In this document: in pieces, positions 1 to 12,014 of the stretch
Position numbering within the stretch: the first letter of the stretch is position 1
Layout of the letters: every line of letters begins with the position of its first letter
Assembly: GCF_005239225.2 (NCBI RefSeq)
Contig: NC_133287.1
Coordinates: 9,343,493 to 9,407,492 of the forward strand
DNA: 64,000 bases
Origin: Populus alba
Taxonomy: Eukaryota; Streptophyta; Magnoliopsida; Malpighiales; Salicaceae
Direction of reading: 5' to 3'
Notes under the pieces: model-generated
The model's database searches: none
Told to the model about the DNA's origin: nothing
The model's input: the letters and a program-made list of their open reading frames with translations, nothing else
Program-made: the position numbers and the translations under genes

Positions 1-135
1 CCCTTGCAATGGAATGACATTCAATCACAAGAATATATAACAAGAAACCATATCCAAAATGTAGAAGCATTAAACAAACACAATTGGTAATTGTTATAGC
101 TAAAAAGAAAATGCATAGCCAAACAACTGAATTAC

Positions 136-2568
136 CTGGAGCAGAAGATGATTGTAAGTCCACCTTGTCAATTTCATGATATGTTATTTGAAATTTAGGT
201 TGATTGATGAGTTTTGTATCTGATATCACAAAATCTGGACCATTTGGGAAGAATTTAGGGTTAATCTGATACAGCATGTTCCACATGGATGACATCCAAG
301 GATCCAAAGCACCTTCATACCTAAAAACGAAACCCCACATATTAGATATCTTAATTTCATCTCAATTCAACATCATGCTTTATTTAGGAAAAAAACAAAT
401 GCTTTGTTCACAAAAAGGATGAAAACAGGAGAAATTGTAGTTGTAGGTGATGCTAGTTTGTATCCATTAATCTTGTAACATCTAAACAATCAGGAAGAAT
501 AAAGTGTTCATTGTGCTAACAAAGCCTAAATCCTTTTCTATTGTAATGTAATCATACCCTGAAGGATGCTGATCATCTCCTAAACCTCTTTCAACAACAG
601 CTGTTGCCCCAAGATCTGAAATTCTTCTGTCAAGCTTCTTAGCCACAAACTGCAGCCATAGCATGCAATACAGATCCGTTATAAAAAAAAATTACAGGAA
701 AAAAGAAACTTGTTTCCTCATGGGTTATTGAATGGAGGAATACAAGAATGATACTGCCATGTGATTATAGAGTACAATCCTAGTAATTTGAGCAAATGAT
801 GGGTTATCTGATTAGAGACACGTCCTAACAATAACAAAGGCTGGAAGGTATTAGAAAATAGGAACCTCAAAGTGAGCCATTCATTAGAAATCAAAGTTCT
901 TATCTTTCACAATTTATGTTGCAATGGAATACACAGACACACAGACACTTTTCTTAGTAATTGACCCTTCAGAATTTAACAGATAAATCATTACTGGATG
1001 ATATAAGTCCTAAAGGACTTCAACATATTTCAAAAAAGTCAAGATATAGTGAAAACAATGACAGATAAACTCAATATCCAAGTTGACTTTGAGTAAACAA
1101 GGAAAAGAGTGAAATAATGAATGTAACTCTCAGAAATTGCTGTCACTTTTTCATAAATTAAAAAATGTCAACGAAATGAACCGCCAGATTCATCTATAAA
1201 AGAAGGGGTCTTTAAATATAATTCACAAAGCAATGCCATTTGAACTATGTTTCTCAACATACACTATTTTAGATCCCTAGTTGAGGTGGGGGGTCAAAAA
1301 GGTGTGAATTGAAAGAAAAGTAAACGACCACACAGAATGTGCATTCAACATTCTGGAAGATTACCTTGCTCCACTGTGACTACAAGCATTATGCAGCCTA
1401 TATTAAATATAAGAACTACTTTAGTTGGAATGTATATTTTCAACATTCATCCTAACCACATGCATACAGCCCCTGATTTACAGATGTTGTGAACTGTTAC
1501 ACATTCCCCCAGATAGAAACATAGTAGAGGAACCTTAAAAAAGATGTACTTGTAGAACTAGAACAGTTATCAGTAATCTTTCAATCATTCAAAAATCAAA
1601 TCTTCTAGCCTTCATGACATGATAAAGACTCAAGTGCCTAACAGAATCAATGAAATCATACTGCACAAAAGACATTACTATATCTAAACAGAAGATGCAC
1701 ATCATTCTTTTATAGAGAAAATAACATTACTTATCACATATTAAACAAAAGTTACAAGTAATTACATTATATTTCTGGTAGCCAGAATCACCCAATCCGA
1801 AAACAGCATAGTGAACTCCTTCCAGCCAATTCTTAGCAATATTTCTCTGCAGAAGATACTTCCAAAACGACTACAGAGACATATTGAAACAAGAATTAGG
1901 AACAGAGACCTTCAAGCCTCTTTACCAAACAGATAAAGAAAATTCTAAAGAAAATTTCAATCAACCTTCATGGAATCTGGTGTATCTCCTTGACCTGTGG
2001 TGGAAACAACAAAAATTACAGTGTCCTCATGAGGTAAAGAACTCTGAAACAGTAAAAATTAAAATTCTGGTAAGCAAATTAGGCAAACTAGAAGAACTCC
2101 TTTAAGACAAAAAAAAAAAATCCAATTACTAAATTACTAAAAAAAATCCAATTATACTTTCTTTCACTTTCCTTCATTTTCTCTATATAAAAAATCTGAA
2201 ATTCAGAGTAAAGTCGTGCTACCATTTCAAAAACGCATAAGAAATTTCCTTTCACTTTCCTACAAACAAACACAAAATCAGAGACTGACTGGAAACTTTC
2301 CATTATTTTTCAAGCATAGTTTCAAACTTTCTAGGAAACAAAAAATTCAAACTTTCTCAAACTTTCTCGTATTTTCTCTGCGATCAAGAAAAATTCCTTT
2401 TTTCAAAAAAGAAAGAAAGAAACTTACAGCATCAAAATCGTCGATAGAGCGAACAGAGGCGGCGCAGCCTCGTCGCTCGGCTTCGCGGCCAATACGCTCC
2501 GCCGCATCCAAAGCGTTTCCGGTTTGAGTAGCGTATAGTATCAGTAGCTTTGCTGGTTCCCTTTCCAT
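136..2568 (-). CDS. ATR3: NADPH-dependent diflavin oxidoreductase, 5' five exons (partial)
   Basis: Encodes the N-terminal part of the ATR3/NDOR1 (yeast Tah18) diflavin reductase, which passes electrons from NADPH through FAD and FMN to the Dre2/CIAPIN1 partner for cytosolic Fe-S cluster assembly (family knowledge). Coding exons in gene order: 2428-2568, 1966-2043, 1766-1870, 558-649, 136-320; all four introns are GT-AG and phases join without a break, giving 201 residues. FMN-site motifs are visible: ATQTGNA at residues 13-19, STTGQGDTPD at 61-70, FGLGDSGYQKYN at 97-108, and GLGDDQHPSGYEG just after 130. The start at 2568 (MEREPAKLL) is preferred over an in-frame ATG five codons upstream because it matches family length. 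The FAD and NADPH domains are missing only because the window ends inside intron 5. Identity is secure; the partner is inferred from the family. Confidence 0.93.
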
Positions 2569-4013
2569 CACTATAAAACTCAAAAATCAATTACTGTGAA
2601 GGAAAAACCAAATTAATTTATGCTTGTGGAATTTGAAGAGCTGAGGAGAAATGAAAGGAGGAGGGCATCATTGTGGGCCGCGTTGGACCCAGTTTTCAAT
2701 TTGTATATGGATCTTATGCCCTCGCCCAAATGACGGATTTATCGGTGAGATTTCTTAGGTTAAAACCATGTAATCTGACCCCTCTGTAATTTAACTAGTT
2801 AAATTTTAAATTTATATTTTAAAAATTATTAATTCGAGTTTTATAAATCTTAGAAACACTAGAAACTTATATAATTGTTAATTTTTAGAGTCGTAAGATT
2901 AGTTAAAATGCATGCAAGTAAGCCCGGACACTCATGTTAATAATAAAAAAAAATAAATTATAATCTCTAAATTAAATTTAATTTAAATATATGTTTGTAA
3001 TTATTTTAAGTATCAAAAATTGAATAAAATTTAATTTTAAAAAATACTATAAAAATAAATTGGATATTAACTCTTCTAATTTACATAGAAATGTTATATT
3101 AAAACTATATTTTTCAAAATATTTATAGTTTTTTTTTTTTTTGAGAGAGAGATCTTTTAAGAAATAAGATGAATGTGATAAGAGTGATATAAAAAAAATA
3201 GAATTTTATCTCTTTCAAATATATGAATTAATTTATTTATCAATTGAATTTAAATTAAACACTATAATTGAATTCAATTATAATAGAGAATTGATTCTAA
3301 ACAACCAATAAATGTTTTTATAAATGAAGAAGGTATATTATTTTTTTTCATTTCATGATAAGGGTGTTCTAGCATTAGTTTTATGCTTGTGGTTAGAATC
3401 TTACATTTGTTCTCAATCAACTAGTGGAAATGCATCATAGAAGTGAAGAAAAGTTATGCTTTATATCTTGGATACCCATCAAATTGGGATGGAATAAATA
3501 TAAGAATGTGAATTACTGAGATGCACATTTTAATTTTTTGAAGGTTTTTGTAGTTTGATAATAGAGTTGAGCAAGTGTTGTATTGCTGAATTAGAATTTG
3601 GATTGTTTTGAGGAATGCTACGATGAAAAATCTTGGCTAGGCCTCAAAAAGGACTACATTTACCAACATTATTTCATATATATATTGTCGGTCAACATTT
3701 ATAATAAAACACATTGTTTTTCTAGTTTTTAGAACTGTAAGTATCTTTATTTTAATTGTGAACTTGTGCAATTTTAAACACCAAATAATTAAATATGTCT
3801 TCGGGCTCCTAATGATTTAAAGGAAAAATAGTTAAGATTAATAATTTAATTTAATTTATTTTCACATGTATTCCAAAAAGTGTAATTAAATTCAATTATA
3901 TGATTTAATATTTTATTCTAGACATAAAAAATTATAATAGGTGATTGATTAAATTCGAATCACATGTGGAATTGAATTTAATTTCACATGTGATTTGGTT
4001 CTAAACAGGCTTA
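2569..4013. other. Intergenic, upstream of the ATR3-like gene
   Basis: The first 130 bases carry the promoter and 5' leader of the diflavin reductase. I see no clear TATA box there. From about 2750 the sequence becomes very AT-rich with homopolymer runs and no coding signal. The part after about 3400 may belong to the 5' LTR of the gypsy element to the right, but I cannot fix a left boundary. Confidence 0.4.
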
Positions 4014-4447
4014 AGAGATTTTAAATTCAAACATCTCCTCTATATAAAAAAAAAAAAAAAATTCCAAACTATAACATATGCCTAGTGAAATTTTGTCTCC
4101 ATTGAATTGTCGAAGTTTGATAGGCTAAGAAGATTTGAACGAACCCCTAAAAAGAATCCCAAGTTTTTAGTTTGAGTTAGACCAAGTTTAATCCTTTTAT
4201 TTTATTTTATACTCTGCTATTGTTTTGCACTTCTGCTTATTCAAAGTTGTTACAATTTATTTTCTTGAAATAAGGCTAATTAGTTTACTGAGTTAAAGTT
4301 GATTTGTTAAGCTTAACTATATTTATTGGAATATTAGCAATGAATAAAGAATAATATTTTTCTTACAAATACTTGTGGTTTAGCTTTCACCTAAAGAAAG
4401 TAAGTATTTATCAAAATTGTGTTATGTTGCTTGATTGGGACTTATCA
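4014..4447 (+). repeat. Probable right-hand part of the 5' LTR of the outer gypsy element
   Basis: The stretch ends in CA at 4447 and is followed directly by a primer-binding site. About 100 bases at 4014-4122 (containing 'attcaaacatctcctc', then 'actataacatatg' and 'attgaattgtcgaag') recur diverged at 12318-12430, on the far side of the element, as expected for paired LTRs. The left boundary is not visible. Confidence 0.45.
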
Positions 4448-4448
4448 T

Positions 4449-4460
4449 TGGTATCAAAGC
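4449..4460 (+). other. Primer-binding site, initiator-Met tRNA type (outer gypsy element)
   Basis: TGGTATCAAAGC matches the usual plant initiator-methionine tRNA complement TGGTATCAGAGC with one change, and lies one base after the CA that ends the LTR. Confidence 0.65.
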
Positions 4461-4754
4461 ACGATTACAATGACATCCAACAAAAACATGAATGAGGCTT
4501 TGAAGGCTGGACTTATTGGAATTCAAGATGGAATGCAGTGATTGAAGTTAGGCGTAACTAATAAGTTGCGCCATTTAGAGGAAACCATCAATAAGCTAGT
4601 ATAAGCTTTTCTTTCAATTAGAAAAAGTCTCTAGCAACAACAACCATGGATGAGATGGATCTTTCCATTCGCATAGGGAGGAGAACGATGGCAATAAATA
4701 GATTTTCTCTTCCAATATGGCGAAGTTAGCATTTCCAAAAAACTTTAGAGAAGA

Positions 4755-5285
4755 TCCGATTGAATGACTTAGCAGAGTAGCTTAATTCTTTGAATTTCAA
4801 GGCACAACCGATAATTATAAGGTATCTCTAGAATCTTTCCACCTTGAAGGGGAAGTTAATCATTGGTGGCAATGGATGCGTCGAACCTACCAAGAGGAAG
4901 GCCGTTTGGTGACCTGGAAGTTCTTTGGAAAGGAATTGTTGGCTCGTTTTGGACTGACAGATTGTGAAGATTTTGATGAAGCGTTATCTAGAGTTCATCA
5001 GGTTGGATCCCTTTGTGATTACCAAAAAGAGTTTGAAAGGCTAGGCAATCAAGTTCACGATTGGATATAGAAGGCTCTCGTTGGCACTTTCATGGGAGGA
5101 TTGAAATTTGAGATCACCGATGAAATTTAAATGTTCAAGCCCAAAACATTGAAAGAAACCATCAACCTAGAACGAATGAGGGGTGGACAGATCGTCAAAA
5201 CAAAGAGGTTCACACAACCTTCGTTGTTGAGCTATGTACCTACCGCCATCACTCAAGTGAATTGTTCTACCTCAAATAGCAACAC
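4755..5285 (+). pseudogene. gypsy gag remnant
   Basis: Translation in broken frames shows the retrotransposon gag core: an FHLEG..NHWWQW segment, then WKFFGKELLARFG, then YQKEFERLGNQV, with stops before and after. The longest open piece is 4876-5070. A zinc-knuckle is not clearly preserved. This would have formed the particle capsid; it is no longer functional. Confidence 0.75.
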
Positions 5286-5559
5286 TTAAGAGATTGAGTT
5301 GGGATGAAATGTAGAAACAGAGAGCACGAAGGCTCTGTTTCAACTGCAACGACAGATTCACCCCAGGACACAAGTGCCAAGGACCTCAACTACTCCTTCT
5401 TAATTGTGCCAAACCAAAGAATACGAGATGAAGGGCGAAGAGTTGCAGATGACAGATACTTTAAAAGATCAAACCAAACTAGAAATCTTAATACATGCAC
5501 TAATTGGCTGGACATCCCCATGAACCATATAAGTACTAGCTACCATTAAGTCTTAAAAC

Positions 5560-7345
5560 ATGATGATGTTAATTGACAGCGGATCCACTCAAAAAATTTT
5601 GAGTGAGAAAATAGCCAAATTACTTCGACTTTTAATGGTACCAACAAAATCGTTTGTTATCCGCATAACAAATAAGGAGCGACTATTTTGTTAGGGTTGC
5701 TTTGATGAGGTACAAGTGAATTTACAAGACATTACTTTTTCACTCACCCTCTATTCTCTACCCTTAGTAGGATTTGATATGGTGTTAGACATTAAACAAT
5801 TAAAGATCCTAGGCTTTGTAGTCTGCAATTGGAAACAATTAACCATTGATTTCCACTAGGACAAGCAAGCATAAAGATTATAAGGAATTAAACAACCTAT
5901 TTAAGCAACATCATTAGCGTTAATAGTGGAAAAAAATGCGCTAAGACCAAATGTTGTTTGCCATCTATCTACAAGCTGCCGAGAAGTCCATAGGGGTAGA
6001 TACCAATCCTAAAATACAACAGATTTTGAAGGACTATATAGATGTGTTCAAGTAACCAACCACACTACCACCTTTAAGAGATATTAACCATCATATTCCC
6101 TTTAAACAAAGTACTTAACATATCAATGTGCGACCCTATAGATAATCATATTTTTAAAAAGCAAAGAATGAAAAACATGTCTAAGAAATCCTTAACTTAG
6201 GAGTTATTCGACCCAGTACTAGTCCATTCTCATCTCTTCTTTTGTTGGTGAAAAAGAAAGATGGCATTTAGTGATTTTGTGCAGACTATCAAGCACTAAA
6301 TTCATCCACCATTAAATACTGGTTTCTCATCCCTACCATAGATAATATGCTAGATGAGTTGTATGGGTAACCTATTTTACCAAACTAGACTTATGAGTTG
6401 GATATCAAATACAAGTACATGCTCTTGATATTCCAAAAACTACCTTTTAAAAATCATAATGGCCATTTTGAGTATCTAGTTATGCCTTTTGGTTTATATA
6501 ATGCCCTTTCCACCTTCCAAGCCATTATGAATTCCATATTCCATCATCATCTTCACACGATTATACTAGTATCTTTTTATGATATTCTTTATTATAGGCC
6601 TACCTAGAAATGACATATGGAATATGTTAGAACCACATTAGATATCCTAAGACAACATCAATTTTTCATTAAAGCAAGCAAATATGATTTTGGAAAACGA
6701 GAACTGGAGTATTTGAGCCATATTACGACACACCAAGGGGTAAAGGTAGACAATAAAAAGATTGAGGTTATGATAGCTTGGCCATATCCTGCTAATATTA
6801 ATGAATTGTGTGGATTTTTAAGATTGATAGGTTATTACTAGAAATTTGTTTAGAATTATGGACTTTTGGCTCGTCCTCTTACCAATCTCCTAAAAAGAAA
6901 GCTTTCAATAGACTGACAAAACAAATGGTGCATTTAAACTGCTCAAGCGAGCCATGACAACTACCCCGACTTTAGCCATGCCCAATTTTAATGACTAATT
7001 CATTGTTTAAATTGATGCCTTAAATGATGGAATCAACACCGTTCTTAGTTAGTAGGGCCGACCAATTACATTCATGAGTCACTCTTTGGGAATTAGTAAA
7101 TGAGCATGGTCTATCTATGTCAAGGAAATGCTTATGGTTGTAAAAGCAAATTGGACATGGCATCCCTATCTTTTGAGTAGAAAATCCTTCATTCAAACTA
7201 ATCACAAGAGTCTTAAATATTTCATAGAGCAACATGTGGCCACTCCTAAACAACAAAAATGGGTAGCAAAGCTTTTACGCTAGGACTATGAAATTCTATA
7301 CAAGTTAGAACGTGAAAATTTAGTAGTTGATGCCCTCTCCCACCG
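5560..7345 (+). pseudogene. gypsy protease, reverse transcriptase and RNase H remnant
   Basis: The protease aspartate motif is seen as LIDSGST near 5570-5590. Reverse transcriptase follows: a GVIRPSTSPFSS-like stretch near 6200, the HFEYLVMPFGL block near 6460-6495, and, where the catalytic YxDD should be, FYDILYY near 6575-6597, so the second aspartate is lost. An RNase H-like FIVQIDA segment lies near 7000. Stops interrupt every domain. Confidence 0.8.
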
Positions 7346-7379
7346 CCCTGACAACTCTTAGTCATTTGTTTGTTCCACA

Positions 7380-8610
7380 AGTTACTCTTTGGGATGATAT
7401 GAGAATGGTAGCAAAAGATGATCTATATATGTAATAAGTGAGCTACCAATAAACTACAGATACCACTAGTCCATACTCAATGTAAAATGGTCTTTATTTC
7501 TATAAAAAGAGAGTAATTGTTCCACAAGCTATCCGTAACAAGTTGTTACATGAATTTCAGGACAATAAAATGACATTAAATTCTGACGTATTAAGAACAT
7601 TCAAAAGGTTGGATCAATAATTTTATTAGCCATCTATATATCGATTTGTCTAAGATTATATTACGCAATGTGAATTTTACCAAAGAATCAAAATTGAAAC
7701 TCTTGCCCCAACGGGATTACTTTAGCCATTGCTCATTCCTTGTCAAGTTTCGAATGATATCAATTTGGATTTCATTGAAGGCCTTCCATCCTCCTATGGA
7801 AAAATTTGTTTTTTGGTGGTCGTAGATAGACTTAGTAAGTATGCTCATTTTGTTGCATTATCTCATCTTTTTTCTACAAAGATTGAAGCTGAACAATTTG
7901 TAAAGCACGTCATCAAACTCCATGGCATGCTAAAATTAATCATTAATGACTACAACCCCATCTTTATAAACAAATTCTAGTAAGAATTCTTTACTATATT
8001 AAGAACCAAGTTGAAATTGAGCTCCGCCTACCACCCGCAAATCAACGAACAAACTGAAGTTGTGAATCAATACGTTAAACAGTACCTTAGCTATTTTATC
8101 CATTAATGGCCACAAAAATGGTATAGTTACTTACCTTGGGTAGAATTTTAGTATAACATCACCTACCACAATTCAACGAGGATGACACCTTTTCAAGCCT
8201 TATATGGTCGGTTTCCTCCTTCTATTTTCTTTTATTTTACTAGGTTATCTCAGGTTAATGAAGTAGATCGAAGCCTTTTACATCAAGATGAATTGCCCCA
8301 GCACTTGAAGAAGAATTTAGACATGGCAACTAATAGAATGAAACAAACAACAGACAACAAGAGGCAAGTTGTAGAGTTTTAAATAGGTGATATGGTCCTC
8401 CTAAAGCTATATCCTTATCACTAACAAACCGTCTTCAACGAGTTCATCAGAAACTTGCTAGCAAGTTCTACAACCCTTATTAGATCGAGAAGAAGATCAG
8501 CAATGTTGCTTACCAACTACAATTATCAGCATGTATAAGGATCTACCTTATTTTTCATGTCTCTCTTTTAAGGAAATATGTCGAGGGTCCTCCACAAGTT
8601 ACCTTAAAGC
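7380..8610 (+). pseudogene. gypsy integrase remnant
   Basis: The integrase core is recognisable from LDFIEGLPSSYGK and VVVDRLSKYAHF (about 7755-7850), and its C-terminal side from MTPFQALYGRFPPS (about 8182-8225). Later residues resemble the FHVSLLRKYVEGPP end of gypsy integrases. Frames shift several times. The sequence ends abruptly at 8612 against the inserted LTR element. Confidence 0.8.
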
Positions 8611-8612
8611 TC

Positions 8613-9540
8613 TGATACGGTTCAGCCCTGTGATACGACCCAAGTAAGGTCAGATTTGGATTTTGGCGTAAAAAGCGCAGCAGTCCAGGTTTACGGCAAC
8701 AATCATAATCCTCAATCCGACCGTTGGATCAGGCTAATATTTTATATGGACTCTCCAGACATGTTGTACTCTCTTGGGTTAAAACATCAAGTCAATCTGA
8801 GTTCGGGAGGAAACCGCAATACTGGTCAACGGAGGCTGTACGGATTTTGTTATTTACTTCCATTTTGACTTGTAGACTTCTTATTTGGTTAGGATTCTTT
8901 TCCTATAAGGATGTGACAGCTGGTTTTAGGAATTTCCTAGTTCCACAATGATCTTTAATAAGCTGTAATATAATCTACACGTGTGGCGGTGATTCATTAA
9001 TGTTTCAGAATCCTTTTCTTATAAGGATTCGTTATTCATCCTAGCTACACAAGGAAAGAAGGGCTGGTGGTATTTAATGACAGATTAGTTTTTTTTTATT
9101 ATTTTCTTTAATGTTTGGGCTTAATTAAAACTTTGTTTTGAGCTAGAATCCAAGGCTTGTTTGGATCAGGTTATGGGCTTTCCAGTTTTGAGTGGACCTC
9201 ATATAAGTCCACATAAGGGGTCCATTAGGGTTAACTTTTCAAGAACTATTTAAACTCATGTAGGCTAAAATTTCAGCAGCTTTGATGAATATTATTCTGA
9301 ATTTTTCAGTTTTAACGTGTGAGAGTGATTCTTGCATTCTTCAGTTCTTGAACAAACTGAATCTGACTTATCGAAGATTAACTGGCTTCATGGCGTCATT
9401 CTACTCATTCCAATAGTGTTGGTGTCTTAGGGCAGGTTTCCATTGTGTCACACTCTTATCAGACCTCTTTCGGCTTTTCGGGATCAGATCTCAATCTTGA
9501 TTGTGGGTTGCATGACCACGTGATCACGAGGTTTGCATCA
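8613..9540 (+). repeat. 5' LTR of the non-autonomous element
   Basis: 928 bp, TG...CA. It contains a plausible promoter stretch (ACTATTTAAACTC, about 9246). It pairs with 11089-12014; by eye the last 530 bases differ at about seven positions while the first 400 differ at roughly 28. Confidence 0.9.
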
Positions 9541-9542
9541 GT

Positions 9543-9554
9543 TGGTATCAGAGC
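9543..9554 (+). other. Primer-binding site, initiator-Met tRNA
   Basis: TGGTATCAGAGC two bases after the LTR end is the standard plant initiator-methionine tRNA complement. Confidence 0.85.
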
Positions 9555-9807
9555 TAGGCTTCAAAACAAGGTCATATCTTTATGTTATTTTCATTTTTTT
9601 TCCTCTTTAGTGTTCCCTTAAGTTATTCAGTGTTTGCGTCCATCTTATTGTTCTTCGAGTCTGCGTCATCTAAGCAAAAAAAAAATAAATAAAAGAAGAA
9701 AAAAAATTTTATATTTCATTTGGTTACTGTCTCTAACCATATCAGTTTATTAAAAAGAAATAGAGAAAAGAGTGATTAGTTGAAATTTGAAGTATCATTC
9801 AATTTTA

Positions 9808-10278
9808 GCCGCAAAAACACAAATCTTGGTGAACCATAAGCAAACCACCTTAGAATCAATTTAAACTTCATATTCAGTCTATTCGGGGTGGGATAGCATC
9901 ATATATCAAATTTGAGCTTATTCTGATATTATTTGCTTGAGGTTTTAATTCGAGATTCAATTCTGCCGCAGAAACCCTACTCTTAGTGAACCATAAGAAA
10001 ACCACCTCAGAATCTATTTAAACTTCATATTCAGTCTATTGGGGGTGATATTGCATCATATGTAAATTTTGGGCTTATTCTGATATTTTTTTCTTGAGGT
10101 TTTAATTCGAGGTTCACTTCTGCCGCAGAAACACTACTATTAGTTAACCATAAGCAAAAAACCTTAGAATCTATTGAAACTTCATATTATGTGTATTGGG
10201 GATGAGATCGCACCATATATTAAATTTGGGCATATTTTGATACCGGCTTCTAGAGGTTTTAATTGGAGGATCAATTCT
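9808..10278 (+). repeat. Three 157-bp tandem repeats inside the LTR element
   Basis: GCCGCA(A/G)AAAC anchors recur at 9808, 9965 and 10122, and a fourth GCC anchor at 10279, so the period is exactly 157 bp three times over. Each unit holds 'AACTTCATATT' and ends near 'GAGGTTTTAATT'. A degraded fourth unit appears to continue to about 10425. No reading frame runs through it. Confidence 0.85.
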
Positions 10279-10771
10279 GCCATAAACTGATCATACAAGG
10301 AGTTTGGGTACCTAGAAATAAGATAACGACCTATAAATTGATTTTTGGTGATTTCATAGTATTTTAATACTACATATTAAATTCGAGGTCATTTGGATAT
10401 TGGTTTCTTTAGGTTCCTGAACTGGGTCTTGTTTTGTCGTAACGGGTCTGTTTGGTGTTATCTTTCAAAACTTGTTTCGTTTCTGTTTATTTTGTTCCTG
10501 CCACTATGCTATCATCATATTTTGATATTTGGCTATTGTTTGAGTCATTTTCATCACTTTTCACATTTGTTTGTTTTTTTCCAATAAGTTCTGGTCCAAA
10601 CAAAAGTCAGATTTGTAATCTCGAATCTAAATCAGTGTTCTTCCTATTATAAACTCTATTCTTTTCGTCATCTTCTTGTTTTCTTTTTTCCCTATCTGTG
10701 TCATGTATTCACTAAGGGAGAGGGAACAGAGGAGGATTGTAGATCAATGATGCGAAATACTAAGCCATGGT

Positions 10772-11085
10772 TTGAGGGTTTTAGAACGAGAAGTTGATAA
10801 GTGTAGAAGATTATTCTATGATCTTGAAGCTTCATGGGAAAAAGAGGTACAACGCCAAAAGGATGAAAGACGAAGGAGAGTCGTTGTGGTTATCATTGAA
10901 AAGTATGTACACAAGTGGTTAGTACGGCGTGCTTATTTGAAATTCTTGTCAGTCACTACTTCTATACAGTGTTTTTGGAGAAAGGTGTTAGCAAGAAGGG
11001 GATTCTGAAGGCTTAAACAAGAGGCTACTGCAGTCACTATTAATCGTATTCAAGATTCGAGGTCGAATCTTCTTGAAGAGGGAGG
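10772..11085 (+). pseudogene. Captured IQ-motif fragment resembling plant class XI myosin
   Basis: The open frame 10772-11008 encodes a basic helical segment with two IQ-like motifs: IEKYVHKWLVRRAY (first Q replaced by E) and IQCFWRKVLARRGF. An in-frame TGA at 11006-11008 is followed in the same frame by RLKQEATA. The order IQ motif then RRLKQEA is what I recall from the neck-to-coiled-coil junction of plant class XI myosins, so this looks like host gene sequence picked up by the retrotransposon. The N-terminal part (LEREVDKCRRLF...SWEKEVQRQ) is not recognised. It ends 3 bases before the LTR. Another IQ-domain protein could be the source. Confidence 0.55.
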
Positions 11086-11088
11086 GAA
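11075..11088 (+). other. Polypurine tract before the 3' LTR
   Basis: GAAGAGGGAGGGAA directly precedes the TG that starts the second LTR, the expected site for plus-strand priming. Confidence 0.75.
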
Positions 11089-12014
11089 TGATACGATTCA
11101 GCCCTGTGATACGACCCAAGTAAGGTCAGATTCGGATTTTGGCGTAAAAAGCGCAGCAGTCCAGGTTCACGACAACAGTCATAATCCTCAATTTGACCGT
11201 TGGATCGGGCTAATATTTTATATGGACTCTCCAGACATGTTGTACTCTCTTGGGTTAAAAATTCAAGTCAATTTGAGTTCAGGAGCGAACCGCAATACTG
11301 GTCAACGGAGGCTGTACGGATTTTATTATTTACTTCCATTTGACTTGTGGACTTCCTATTTGGTTAGGATTTTTTTCCTACAAGGATGTGGCAGCTGGTT
11401 TTGGGAATTTTCTAGTTCCACAAGGATCTTTAATGAGCTACAATATAATCTACAAGTGTGGCTGTGATTCATTAATGTTTCAGAATCCTTTTCTTATAAG
11501 GATTCGTTATTCATCCTAGCTACACAAGGAAAGAAGGGCTGGTGGTATTTAATGACAGATTAGTTTTTTTATTATTTTCTTTAATTTTTGGGCTTAATTA
11601 AAACTTTGTTTTGAGCTAGGATCCAAGGCTTGTTTGGATCAGGTTATGGGCTTTCCAGTTTTGAGTGGACCTCATATAAGTCCACATAAGGGGTCCATTA
11701 GGGTTAACTTTTCAAGAACTATTTAAACTCATGTAGGCTAAAATTTCAGCAGCTTTGATGAATATTATTCTGAATTTTTCAGTTTTAACGTGTGAGAGTG
11801 ATTCTTGCATTCTTCAGTTCTTGAACGAACTGAATCTGACTTATCGAAGATTAACTGGCTTCGTGGCGTCATTCTACTCATTCCAATAGTGTTGGTGTCT
11901 TGGGGCAGGTTTCCATTGTGTCACACTCTTATCAGACCCTCTTTCGGCTTTTCGGGATCAGATCTCAATCTTGATTGTGGGTTGCGTGACCACGTGATCA
12001 CGAGGTTCGCATCA
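11089..12014 (+). repeat. 3' LTR of the non-autonomous element
   Basis: 926 bp, TG...CA, partner of 8613-9540. The open frames within it (for example 11222-11467) also occur in the other LTR and show no protein signature. Confidence 0.9.

Larger units (their letters stand above)
4448..8612 (+). mobile_element. Decayed Ty3-gypsy retrotransposon, internal region
   Basis: Gag, protease, reverse transcriptase, RNase H and integrase signatures follow one another on the plus strand in gypsy order, all in frames broken by many stops and shifts. Homology runs to the integrase C-terminal region (FHVSLL-like, then YVEGPP) and stops at 8612, where a second LTR element begins. Nothing here can be translated as a working polyprotein. 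The integrase-RT style suggests a chromovirus-type gypsy, which I cannot prove. Confidence 0.85.
8613..12014 (+). mobile_element. Non-autonomous LTR retrotransposon carrying an IQ-motif gene fragment
   Basis: Two direct repeats of about 927 bp (8613-9540 and 11089-12014) flank 1,548 bp. The first is followed by an initiator-tRNA primer site and the second is preceded by a purine tract, so both ends are LTRs. LTR ends are TGATACG and CGCATCA, a near-perfect inverted pair. No gag or pol coding is visible inside, so it would need proteins from another element. It is nested at the 3' end of the decayed gypsy element. The five bases on each side (AGCTC and TCGGT) do not form a target duplication. 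Confidence 0.88.

Noticed and set aside
8656..8951. Two overlapping open frames in the 5' LTR, one repeated at 11222-11467
   Set aside because: They lie within LTR sequence, have no protein signature, and the frame is not kept between the two LTR copies.
9541..9560. tRNA-like sequence TGGTATCAGAGC (also at 4449 and, diverged, at 33569)
   Set aside because: These are retrotransposon primer-binding sites; no cloverleaf or promoter boxes surround them, so they are not tRNA genes.
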